A DNA stretch of 48,413 bases from Thermodesulfobacteriaceae bacterium. GTDB lineage: Bacteria; Desulfobacterota; Thermodesulfobacteria; Thermodesulfobacteriales; Thermodesulfobacteriaceae. Position 1 is the first letter of the stretch; each line of letters opens with the position of its first letter. The position numbers were made by a program, and so were the translations under genes. The notes under the pieces were generated by a model that had not been told where the DNA came from, did not search any database, and saw only the letters and a list, made by a program, of their open reading frames with translations. The stretch is from assembly GCA_025062245.1 (NCBI GenBank), contig JANXAD010000012.1:1-48413 (forward strand), read 5' to 3'. Shown piece by piece: positions 7,968 through 16,144 of this stretch.

Positions 7968-9294
7968 TTTTTGGTAACCCCCTTTCCATCTTTTCTAATC
8001 TTATTTTAACAGCCTGAGCATGGAAAGGAAGATTCTCAGCCTCTGCTAAGTTAATCACCGCTTGAGCTTCCTTCTTTAAACTTGAAAAGGAATACTGCAT
8101 AAAGTTAATCTTTTTTAAAAACTTTTCTGTAGAAAGAGAGGAGGTAAATCGGGCCAGTCCCATAGTAGGTAAAATGTGATTAGGGCCTGCTAAATAATCT
8201 CCTATAGCTTCAGGAGTATAGGCTCCTAAAAACACAGCTCCTGCATTTTTTACTAAATATAACCATTCCCAAGGATTTTCAAGCATGATTTCTAAATGTT
8301 CTGGAGCTATAAGGTTAGAAATTTCAAAAGCTGTTCTCAAATCCTTAACCAGTATAATACCCCCTCTTTGAGAAAGAGCTTTAGAGGCTATCTCACTTCG
8401 AACCCCCTCTTTTAAAGCTAAGAAAAGTTTCTCCTTAACTTCTTTAACCAGTTTAGCTGAATTAGTAATAAGAAGGGGTAAACTAAAGGGATCATGTTCG
8501 GCTTGAGCTAAAAGGTCCCAAACGATAAATTCGGAAGGAGCGCTTTGGTCTGCAATGATTAAAACTTCACTGGGCCCTGCCAAAAGGTCTATACCCACCC
8601 AAGAAGAAACTATTTTTTTAGCTAAGGTTACATAAATGTTTCCTGGACCACAAATCATTTCTACCTTTGGTAAGGTTTCTGTCCCATAGGCCAATCCAAA
8701 AATAGACCAAGGACCTCCTATTTTGTATATCTCGTCAATTTCTGCTTCTTTAGCAGCAACCAAAAGGGCTGGATGTAAAGTTTTGTTCTTTCTGGGAGGT
8801 GAAACCATAACTAACTTTTTTACTCCAGCTATTTTAGCTGGAATAGCACTCATAATTACAGTAGAAATAAGAGGGGTTTCACCAGCCTTACCTCCAGGTA
8901 TATAAAGACCTACACTTTCAACAGCTCTAACCAATTGTCCTAAAACTAAACCTTCCTCCTCATACTCAAACCAAGAAAGGCTTAGTCCCTTTAAATGGAA
9001 TTTTCTAATTTTTTCAATAGCTAATCTTATAGCCGAAAGAAGTTCCTCGGAAACCTCTTGATAGGCTCTTCTTATTTCTTCTTCCTCAACTCTAAATTCC
9101 TTAGAAGTCATTAAAACTCCGTCAAATTTTGAAGTATATTCTATAAGAGCTTTATCTCCCTCTTTTCTAACTCTATTTCCAATTTTTTTGACTTCCCTTT
9201 CTATTTTTTCCGGAAAACTTTCTACCCTATCTTCAAGCTTTTTTAAGAAAAGCTTAGCTTTTTTAGAAGGATATTTAAAAACTCTTATTTTCAT
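7951..9294 (-). CDS. hisD: Histidinol dehydrogenase
   Basis: 447 residues, standard length. The zinc enzyme oxidises L-histidinol to L-histidine in two NAD-linked steps, the end of histidine synthesis. Recognisable motifs are GLYIPGG in the nucleotide region, GPGNIYV, GPSEVLI, LAQAEHDP with the zinc-binding Gln and His, IAPEHLEI with the catalytic Glu-His pair, and GDYLAGPNHILPT. The start is 29 nt after purL in the same direction, and it overlaps pfk by 17 nt. No other his gene is in the window, so hisD is separated from a classical histidine operon. Identification is secure. Confidence 0.97.
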   Translation of the reverse strand: MKIRVFKYPSKKAKLFLKKLEDRVESFPEKIEREVKKIGNRVRKEGDKALIEYTSKFDGVLMTSKEFRVEEEEIRRAYQEVSEELLSAIRLAIEKIRKFHLKGLSLSWFEYEEEGLVLGQLVRAVESVGLYIPGGKAGETPLISTVIMSAIPAKIAGVKKLVMVSPPRKNKTLHPALLVAAKEAEIDEIYKIGGPWSIFGLAYGTETLPKVEMICGPGNIYVTLAKKIVSSWVGIDLLAGPSEVLIIADQSAPSEFIVWDLLAQAEHDPFSLPLLITNSAKLVKEVKEKLFLALKEGVRSEIASKALSQRGGIILVKDLRTAFEISNLIAPEHLEIMLENPWEWLYLVKNAGAVFLGAYTPEAIGDYLAGPNHILPTMGLARFTSSLSTEKFLKKINFMQYSFSSLKKEAQAVINLAEAENLPFHAQAVKIRLEKMERGLPKNERIF

Positions 9295-9323
9295 ATCTTC
9301 AAAACCTCTTTTAATTTATAAGT

Positions 9324-12300
9324 TTACCACTTTAAAAAGGGTTCTTGCCAGGCCTTTTTAAGTTCTTTAAGTTCCACCTTAAGGAGGATTCGGCCAGAAA
9401 AATCCTTTATAATTAAAAAAGGCTCTGCTATAGTTTCTCCGATAAGGCTTACAGGAAGATCCTCCATAAGAGCTTCAAAATCTCGTCTTTTTTCTTTTTT
9501 TACCGTAACTAAAATTCTTCCTGCACTTTCAGAAAAGAGAAGAAAATCCTCCCTTTTCTCTCCTTCGTAATATACAGCACTTAAATCCACAGTTATTCCA
9601 TATCCTCCTGAAAAGGCTTTTTCAGCTAAACTTACAGCAAGTCCCCCATCTGAAAGATCATGGGCTGATTCAACAAGTCCACTATATATGGCCTCACGTA
9701 ATCTTAAATATAGCTTCCTATTTAAATATGGATTAGGTTTGGGCACCACTCCACCTTTAAGTCCTAAAAGATTAAAATATTCCGATCCAGCTAATTCCTC
9801 CTTAGTTATTCCTAAGAGATAAACTAAATCACCAATGCCTTTAACCTCCAAAGTGGTAGCTAAACTAACCTCAGGTATTTTAGCTACCACAGAAAAAAGT
9901 AAAGTAGGTGGAATAGAAATTTTCAAACTTCCATCAGGTAAAATGCTTCCTACTCCGTAAGGATTTTTATCTTGAGGAGATAATCCTATTTTCATAAGAT
10001 AATCATTTTTCATAGAATCCTTCCCTGAAATACAGGGAACTCCATAAACTTTAGTATATTCATAAAGAGCCATATTAGCTCTAACTAACTGGGCTAATTT
10101 ATATGGTCCATCTGGATTTTTTTCACTCTCTATGGGATCGCACCAACAGAAGTTGTCAAGCCCTGCCATGTATTCTAAATCTCCCCCTACACAAACTGCA
10201 TTTCTTATAGCCTCATCTATGGCATTAGCTACCATAAAGTAGGTATCATAATCAGAAAACTTAGGACAAATTCCATGGGCTATCACAATTCCTGCTTGAC
10301 TTTCTAAGTCATAGCGAAGAACTGCTGCATTACTTGGGCCATCATTTTCCAGTCCTACTAAGGGTTTTATTACACTTCCTCCTTGAACCTCATGATCGTA
10401 TTGCCGAACCACATACTCCTTAGAACACACATTATAACTTTTTAGAATTTGAAGAAGAAGTTCTTTATAGTCAGTAGGTGTTTCAAGAGGTATTTTTTCA
10501 GGATAAGAAGGTTTTTTCCAAATAGCTTTCAATTCGAGTTGGGGCACTCCCTCGTGTAAAAATTTAAGAGGTAAAAGTCCCACAGTTTTTCCTTCATAAA
10601 GGATATGAAAAAAACCAGAGTTAGTAAATTTTCCTAAAACGGTAGCCAAAACTCCCATTTTTTGAGCCAGTTCTAAAAATCTTTCTAATTTTTCAGAAGG
10701 AACAGCCAGAGTCATTCTTTCTTGGCTTTCCGAAAGTAGAATTTCCCAAGGAAGAAGTCCTGGATACTTTAAAGGAGCCTTAGCTAAGTCTATTTCAGCT
10801 CCTCCACTTTCTTTAGCCATCTCTCCTACAGAAGAAGAAAGTCCTCCTGCTCCGTTATCCGTTATAGAGTTATATAGGTCTTCATCTCGAGCTTTAAGTA
10901 AAAAGTCTACCAACTTTTTCTGAGTAATAGGATCTCCTATTTGAACAGCAGTTACGGGAGAGCCTTCGTGCATCTCCTCTGAAGAAAAGGTTGCTCCGTG
11001 AATTCCATCTTTTCCAATTTTTCCTCCTATCATTACTACAAAATCACCAGGTTTTGCTCCTTTTTCCCAAGAGGGTTTTCCATTTATAAAAAGAGGCAAA
11101 ATTCCACCTGTTCCGCAGTAAACTAAAGGTTTTCCTAAAAATCTGGGATCAAAAACTATAGAACCATTTACGGTAGGAATTCCACTTTGATTTCCTCCAT
11201 GTTCCACCCCCTCTCTTACTCCTTCAAAAATTCTTCTGGGATGAAGAATTCGAGGGGGAAGAGGTTTATCCCAATCAGGAGGAGCAAAACAAAAAACATT
11301 AGTATTGAAAATAAGTTTAGCTCCCCTTCCTGTTCCTAAGGGATCTCTATTTACTCCTACAATACCTGTTAAAGCTCCTCCATAAGGGTCTAAAGCTGAA
11401 GGACTATTGTGAGTCTCCACCTTAAAGGCTAAAGCCCAGTTTTCATCAAGCTTTATAACTCCTGCATTGTCTATAAAAACGGATAGGCAAAAGTCCCTTT
11501 CCCCCTTTTCTCTTCTTATTTCTTCAGTAGCTTTCTTTATATAAGTCTTGAAAAGACTGTCAATAAGTATCTTTTCTCCGGTTTCTAAATCCTCATAGTG
11601 AATGAAAGCATTAAAGATTTTGTGTTTACAATGTTCAGACCAAGTTTGGGCCAAACTTTCAAGTTCCACATCCGTTATATGAGAGTCTAAACCATAGGCT
11701 TTTCTTACTTTTTTAAACTCGGGATCAGAAAAAAATTTTTGAATAGTTTGCATTTCCTTTAAATTTAAAGCCAAAAGTCTATTTTTAGAAAGTTCTATAA
11801 GTTCAGAATCAGAAAACTTATTTAAGTCAAAGGTTTCCACTAAAGGAGGAAAATACTCGGTAACTCTTGGAACAGGATATGAAATTCCTTTTTTCCTAAA
11901 ATCTTCATAAGAAAGAATAAAAAATCTTTCTATAAGTTCATTAGCTAAAAGTTCTTTAGCTATTTTTTCTACTTCTTCATAGGTAAGAAAACCCTTAATT
12001 AAAAACTGACGAGCAAAATAGATTCCTTCCTTAGAGGGATCTAAAGGTCTTCCAAGTATGTAACTTAAGGCTTCTTCAGCAGTTTTTCCTTCGTTATCTG
12101 TGACTCCTGGGCGATAGCCTATCTCTAAAAGCCAGTCAAAAAGTTCTCCTCTTTTTAAAGCTAAAGGCTCATCTATGGTATATTCTTGAATTACAGGATC
12201 ACAAAGGGCTGACTCTGTAAAAATTTTAATAGTCTCTAAGGAAAAATCTCCTTCTACTAAGTAAACTTTAATAAACCTAAGGTCTTTTACCAAAAAGTTA

Positions 12301-12389
12301 AAAGCTTGGTTAATTTTTTTACCCACCCTATTTCCTATAGCATCTTTGAGGTGCTTTTTAAATCCAACTTCAACCCTTCTGATCTTCAT
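9324..12389 (-). CDS. purL: Phosphoribosylformylglycinamidine synthase, PurS-PurL fusion without glutaminase
   Basis: 1021 residues, between small PurL (about 730) and large PurL with its own glutaminase (about 1300). The first 170 residues resemble PurS-like sequence (MKIRRVEVGFKKHLKDAIGN) followed by a linker. The remainder is the duplicated AIR-synthase-like catalytic core: SEHCKHK, the FKVETHNSPSALDPYGGA loop, DNGAGGLSSSVGEMAKESGG (about 510-530) and HDLSDGGLAVSLAEKAF (about 907-923). No class I glutaminase domain with its Cys-His-Glu triad follows, since the protein ends at KKAWQEPFLKW. A separate PurQ should therefore supply ammonia. The enzyme converts FGAR to FGAM in de novo purine synthesis. 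A promoter-like pair lies so close to the ATG that the mRNA may be almost leaderless. First gene of the chain to 3147. Confidence 0.93.
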   Translation of the reverse strand: MKIRRVEVGFKKHLKDAIGNRVGKKINQAFNFLVKDLRFIKVYLVEGDFSLETIKIFTESALCDPVIQEYTIDEPLALKRGELFDWLLEIGYRPGVTDNEGKTAEEALSYILGRPLDPSKEGIYFARQFLIKGFLTYEEVEKIAKELLANELIERFFILSYEDFRKKGISYPVPRVTEYFPPLVETFDLNKFSDSELIELSKNRLLALNLKEMQTIQKFFSDPEFKKVRKAYGLDSHITDVELESLAQTWSEHCKHKIFNAFIHYEDLETGEKILIDSLFKTYIKKATEEIRREKGERDFCLSVFIDNAGVIKLDENWALAFKVETHNSPSALDPYGGALTGIVGVNRDPLGTGRGAKLIFNTNVFCFAPPDWDKPLPPRILHPRRIFEGVREGVEHGGNQSGIPTVNGSIVFDPRFLGKPLVYCGTGGILPLFINGKPSWEKGAKPGDFVVMIGGKIGKDGIHGATFSSEEMHEGSPVTAVQIGDPITQKKLVDFLLKARDEDLYNSITDNGAGGLSSSVGEMAKESGGAEIDLAKAPLKYPGLLPWEILLSESQERMTLAVPSEKLERFLELAQKMGVLATVLGKFTNSGFFHILYEGKTVGLLPLKFLHEGVPQLELKAIWKKPSYPEKIPLETPTDYKELLLQILKSYNVCSKEYVVRQYDHEVQGGSVIKPLVGLENDGPSNAAVLRYDLESQAGIVIAHGICPKFSDYDTYFMVANAIDEAIRNAVCVGGDLEYMAGLDNFCWCDPIESEKNPDGPYKLAQLVRANMALYEYTKVYGVPCISGKDSMKNDYLMKIGLSPQDKNPYGVGSILPDGSLKISIPPTLLFSVVAKIPEVSLATTLEVKGIGDLVYLLGITKEELAGSEYFNLLGLKGGVVPKPNPYLNRKLYLRLREAIYSGLVESAHDLSDGGLAVSLAEKAFSGGYGITVDLSAVYYEGEKREDFLLFSESAGRILVTVKKEKRRDFEALMEDLPVSLIGETIAEPFLIIKDFSGRILLKVELKELKKAWQEPFLKW

Positions 12390-12399
12390 AACATAGTTG

Positions 12400-12427
12400 A
12401 ATATATCTTTAATAAAAATTTTTTCAA
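12400..12427 (-). promoter_or_regulatory. Putative sigma-70-type promoter of purL chain
   Basis: On the minus strand TTGAAA (12427-12422), a 16-bp spacer and TATATT (12405-12400) precede the purL ATG at 12389. Transcription would begin near 12393, leaving a leader of only a few bases. No Shine-Dalgarno is visible before the ATG, which agrees with a leaderless or very short-leader message. Confidence 0.5.
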
Positions 12428-12439
12428 CAAGCTATAAGG

Positions 12440-12740
12440 TTGGGGGCTGCTTCCTATGTGATATTCCATATCAAAGCATCCATCAATCTCTTATAAATTT
12501 CACCTTTCCTACCTGAGGGCACTTTTTTCTAAATCTCAAATTTCTTTAGTGAACTTAACTTAGATATATGAGAGTTTAAAACTTACTATCCCTATTTCTA
12601 AAGCTCTTTCCTTCTATAATAGTTTTTGAAACTTCAAAGGCAACTTTAGTAGCTTAGGTGCTATAATTTATGGTGCACTCTTATAAATTTAAGCCTAAGG
12701 AGAACCTCTTTTTTGAAAGACCATACTTGACCTCTCTATC
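12440..12740 (-). pseudogene. Decayed coding sequence, related to the remnant at 47.6-47.8 kb
   Basis: The 485-bp gap 12390-12874 has no intact gene. On the minus strand short coding-like pieces remain: EVLLRLKFIRVHHKL around 12710-12665, ATKVAFEVSKTIIEGKSFRN around 12655-12580, and VPSGRKGEIYKRLMDALIWN around 12520-12462, in different frames and separated by stops. The first piece matches EVLLRLKVIKFHDK in the 47.7-kb remnant both as protein and as DNA. A 61-codon plus-strand frame at 12670-12855 covers the same bases but has no ribosome site or family resemblance and is not called. The original family is unknown. Confidence 0.45.
12681..12716. repeat. Dispersed repeat, copy 1 (pairs with 47672-47708)
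   Basis: The 36-bp stretch matches 47672-47708 with one substitution and one single-base indel; the central 20 bp (from AAGCC to CCTCTT) are identical. In both copies the minus strand reads EVLLRLK, so the repeat is a remnant of a shared gene rather than a regulatory site. Confidence 0.75.
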
Positions 12741-12874
12741 CCTTTTCCTATTTCAAAGAAACCGAACTTATGCAAATTTAGAGTTAAAATGGACTAAAGT
12801 AATAGTGGTTTTTATAAGATGTGATAAAATAGGGTTTGCAAGAGGCCTTTGGTAAATAGTAGGAGGTTTTAATT

Positions 12875-15694
12875 ATGGACTGGAAAGATACTTTAAATCT
12901 TCCTAAAACGGACTTTCCTATGAAAGCTAATTTAGTAGAAAGGGAGCCTTGGTTTTTAGAATTTTGGCAAAAGGAAAAAATTTATGAAAAGATGTTAAAC
13001 CGAAGGGAAAAGGCACCTTTATATGTTTTACACGATGGCCCTCCCTATGCTAACGGACCCATTCATTTAGGAACGGCCTTAAATAAAATTTTGAAAGACC
13101 TTATTGTAAAGAGTAAAATTATGGCAGGCTATAAAGTTCCCTTTGTGCCAGGTTGGGATTGTCATGGACTTCCTATAGAACTTCAAGTAGAAAAGGAGTT
13201 AGGGGTAAAAAGGGGAGAACTATCGCCTCTTGAGGTTCGCAAAGCCTGTAGGAAATTTGCTCAAAAATATATCGACCTTCAAAGGGAAGAATTTATAAGA
13301 CTGGGAGTTTTTGGAAGATGGGAAAATCCCTATCTTACCATGAGTCCTAAATATGAGGCAGTTATTGCCAGAGAATTTTTAAGATTTTTAGAAACCGATC
13401 AGGTTTATCAGAGGAAAAAACCTGTTTTTTGGTGTCCCAGTTGTGTTACTGCTTTAGCTGAAGCAGAAGTAGAATACGAAACTAAGACCTCTCCCTCTAT
13501 TTATGTAAAATTTACTTTAACTTCTGAAACCCAAAATTTTCTAAACAGAGTTTTGACTTTAAACTTAAAGGAACCTATTCACATATTAATTTGGACTACC
13601 ACTCCCTGGACTCTTCCTGCCAATTTAGCTTTGGCTTTTCATCCTGAATTTGACTACGCCTTAGTTAAATGGGAAGGGGAATATTTCATTTTAGCAGAAG
13701 GAAGGATTTCTGCTCTTTGTGCAGAACTAAATAGGGACTTACCTAAAATTTTAGCCCGTTTTAAAGCACAAATTTTAGAAAATAAACAGGCTCAACATCC
13801 CTTTTATGAAAGGGAGAGTTTAATAGTTTTAGAGGATTTTGTAACCTTAGATACTGGAACAGGAATTGTGCATATTGCACCAGGACATGGAGAAGAGGAT
13901 TATCAGTGTGGTTTAAAATATGGCCTTGAGATCTATGTTCCTGTAGATGAAGAGGGTAAATTTTATCCTGAGGTGCCTTTAGTCGGAGGATTGGGTCTTA
14001 AAGAGGCTGATCAAGTAATTCTTAAAAGGATGTCCCAAAATCAAAAACTTTTCTTTAAAGACAGGGTTCAACATAGTTATCCTCACTGCTGGAGATGTAA
14101 AAAACCTGTGATCTTTAGAGCAGAACTTCAGTGGTTTATTTCCATGTCTGCTAAGGCTTTAAGAAAAAAAGCTATAGAATGGGCTGAAAAGATTGAGTTT
14201 ATTCCATACTGGGGAAAAAATCGCTTAATTTCTATGTTAGAAAAAAGACCAGATTGGTGTATTTCCCGTCAGAGGGTCTGGGGAGTTCCTATCACAGTTT
14301 TTAAATGTAAAAAATGTAAAGAAATTTTAAAAGAATTTAAATATTACCAGAAGGTAATTGAAATTTTTGAAAAGGAAGGTTGTGACCCTTGGTTTGTTAA
14401 GTCTCCTCAGGAACTTTTACCAGAGAATACTTCTTGTCCTTCCTGTGGTGGAGAGGAGTTTGAAAAAGAAAAGGATATTTTAGATGTGTGGTTTGATTCT
14501 GGAGTTTCCTTTGCAGGGGTTTTAGAAAAAGAAGAAACCTTAAAATTTCCGGCAGACTTATATTTGGAAGGTTCAGACCAACACCGAGGTTGGTTTCAAA
14601 GTTCTCTCCTATGTTCCGTAGGAACCAGAGAAGTTCCTCCTTATAAAACTGTTTTAACCCATGGATTTGTAGTAGATGGACAGGGAAGAAAGATGTCTAA
14701 AAGCTTAGGTAATGTGATTCATCCTCAAGATTTAATAAAAAAATATGGAGCAGAAATTATAAGACTTTGGGTTTCTGCTGAAGATTATCGTGAAGATATA
14801 AAAATCTCTAAGGAAATTTTAGATCGCTTAGTTGAAGCTTATCGAAAAATTAGAAATACTTGTAGATTTCTTTTAGGAAATCTTTATGACTTTAACCCAG
14901 AAAGAGATCTTGTAGAGTTTGAAAAACTGCCAGAATTTGAAAAGTTTATCCTTTCTCGTTTAGGAAAGCTTATTGAAAAAGTTAAAAAAGCCTATGAAAA
15001 ATTTGAATTTCATCTGGTTTATCATGAGCTCTATCGTTTTTGCATAGTTGAACTATCCGCTCTAATTATTGATATAAATAGAGACTATCTTTACTGTGAA
15101 CCTCCTAATAGTTTTAAAAGACGGGCTACCCAAACCGTATTTTATTATGCCTTAGACTCCTTAGTTAAACTTATGGCTCCTATTCTTTCTTTTACTGCAG
15201 AAGAAGTTTGGCAAAGTCTTCCTTACCCAAGGGAGGCCTCTTCAGTAATGCTTACTGATTTTCCTTCTTACAAATTTGAGCTTTCAGAGGAAGAGTTAAA
15301 AAAATGGGAAAATATTTTAAAATTAAGAGAAGAATTTTTAAAGGCTTTAGAAATTGCAAGAAAGGATAGAAAACTTATAGGAAGTTCCTTAGAAGCTGAG
15401 GTATGGGTGCGAACTTCTTCTGACTCTAAATCCTATTTAGAAAATAAAGAGTTTTGGGAATATTTTCTTATGGTAGCTAAATTTGAAGGGGTAGAGGCTT
15501 GGGAAACTATTTCTAATTTTGAGAGGGAAGTCTTTTATGTTTCTGAAAATGTGTTTCCTATGGAAATAAAGGTAAGACCTACTAATTATAGAAAGTGTGA
15601 AAGGTGTTGGCAGAGAAAACCTGAAGTAGGAACCCTTGAAAACCCTGAATTATGTAAAAGATGTTTAGAAGTAGTAAAATCCTTAACCTCCTAA
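12875..15694 (+). CDS. ileS: Isoleucine-tRNA ligase
   Basis: 939 residues, the usual bacterial length. Class Ia synthetase that charges tRNA-Ile and edits misactivated valine. Signature PYANGPIHLGT (57-67) holds the HIGH-type sequence HLG; KMSKS is at 606-610; the editing domain includes TTTPWTLPANLALAFHPE; GSDQHRGWFQSSL precedes KMSKS. A C-terminal zinc finger is intact: CERCW...CKRC in the last 40 residues. A strong AGGAGG lies 8 nt before the ATG. No T-box leader is visible upstream, where the sequence is decayed. lspA follows after 7 nt, an ileS-lspA pairing common in bacteria. Confidence 0.98.
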   Translation: MDWKDTLNLPKTDFPMKANLVEREPWFLEFWQKEKIYEKMLNRREKAPLYVLHDGPPYANGPIHLGTALNKILKDLIVKSKIMAGYKVPFVPGWDCHGLPIELQVEKELGVKRGELSPLEVRKACRKFAQKYIDLQREEFIRLGVFGRWENPYLTMSPKYEAVIAREFLRFLETDQVYQRKKPVFWCPSCVTALAEAEVEYETKTSPSIYVKFTLTSETQNFLNRVLTLNLKEPIHILIWTTTPWTLPANLALAFHPEFDYALVKWEGEYFILAEGRISALCAELNRDLPKILARFKAQILENKQAQHPFYERESLIVLEDFVTLDTGTGIVHIAPGHGEEDYQCGLKYGLEIYVPVDEEGKFYPEVPLVGGLGLKEADQVILKRMSQNQKLFFKDRVQHSYPHCWRCKKPVIFRAELQWFISMSAKALRKKAIEWAEKIEFIPYWGKNRLISMLEKRPDWCISRQRVWGVPITVFKCKKCKEILKEFKYYQKVIEIFEKEGCDPWFVKSPQELLPENTSCPSCGGEEFEKEKDILDVWFDSGVSFAGVLEKEETLKFPADLYLEGSDQHRGWFQSSLLCSVGTREVPPYKTVLTHGFVVDGQGRKMSKSLGNVIHPQDLIKKYGAEIIRLWVSAEDYREDIKISKEILDRLVEAYRKIRNTCRFLLGNLYDFNPERDLVEFEKLPEFEKFILSRLGKLIEKVKKAYEKFEFHLVYHELYRFCIVELSALIIDINRDYLYCEPPNSFKRRATQTVFYYALDSLVKLMAPILSFTAEEVWQSLPYPREASSVMLTDFPSYKFELSEEELKKWENILKLREEFLKALEIARKDRKLIGSSLEAEVWVRTSSDSKSYLENKEFWEYFLMVAKFEGVEAWETISNFEREVFYVSENVFPMEIKVRPTNYRKCERCWQRKPEVGTLENPELCKRCLEVVKSLTS

Positions 15695-15701
15695 AAATAT
15701 T

Positions 15702-16142
15702 ATGTTAATTTTTTGGATAGGTGCCTTTATAACCTTCTTTTTAGATAGAATTACTAAATTTTGGGTTTTAAAATGGGAAGGAAATTTTTGTTCTTTAACT
15801 TCCTTTCTGAATTTAGTAAAGGTTTGGAACAAAGGGATAGTCTTGGGATTTTTTAGTGAGTCAGGAATTATTTTACAATTTTTGTTAATTGTTACGGGTT
15901 TAGGTGTCTTGATAGTGGCCTATCTTTGGGCTAAAAAATCTGACAAGTTCACTAAGGGTGCCTTAGGTATGCTTTCAGGTGGAGGATTAGGAAATTTAAC
16001 CGACCGTGTTTTATATTTTGCAGTGCTTGATTTTATAGACCTTCACTTAATGGGGTATCACTGGCCAGCTTTTAACTTAGCTGATGTAGGAATTACTCTT
16101 TCCATAGTAATTTTGTTCATTAAATTATTTAATAAAAATTGA
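15702..16142 (+). CDS. lspA: Lipoprotein signal peptidase (signal peptidase II)
   Basis: 146 residues with four hydrophobic segments (about 2-18, 55-75, 80-100, 120-143). The inner-membrane aspartyl protease cuts prolipoproteins before the lipidated Cys. The two conserved catalytic blocks are present: GNLTDRVLY with its Asp and FNLADVGI with its Asp. A substrate encoded nearby is FlgH with its LIGGC lipobox. It starts 7 nt after ileS and its TGA overlaps a possible TTG start of the next gene. Identification is secure. Confidence 0.96.
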   Translation: MLIFWIGAFITFFLDRITKFWVLKWEGNFCSLTSFLNLVKVWNKGIVLGFFSESGIILQFLLIVTGLGVLIVAYLWAKKSDKFTKGALGMLSGGGLGNLTDRVLYFAVLDFIDLHLMGYHWPAFNLADVGITLSIVILFIKLFNKN

Positions 16143-16144
16143 AG

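Noticed and set aside
12670-12855. 61-codon plus-strand ORF before ileS
   Set aside because: No ribosome site or family resemblance, and it lies over a minus-strand remnant that matches another locus.
12390-12874. T-box leader for ileS
   Set aside because: No specifier stem or T-box sequence is recognisable; the region is eroded coding sequence.
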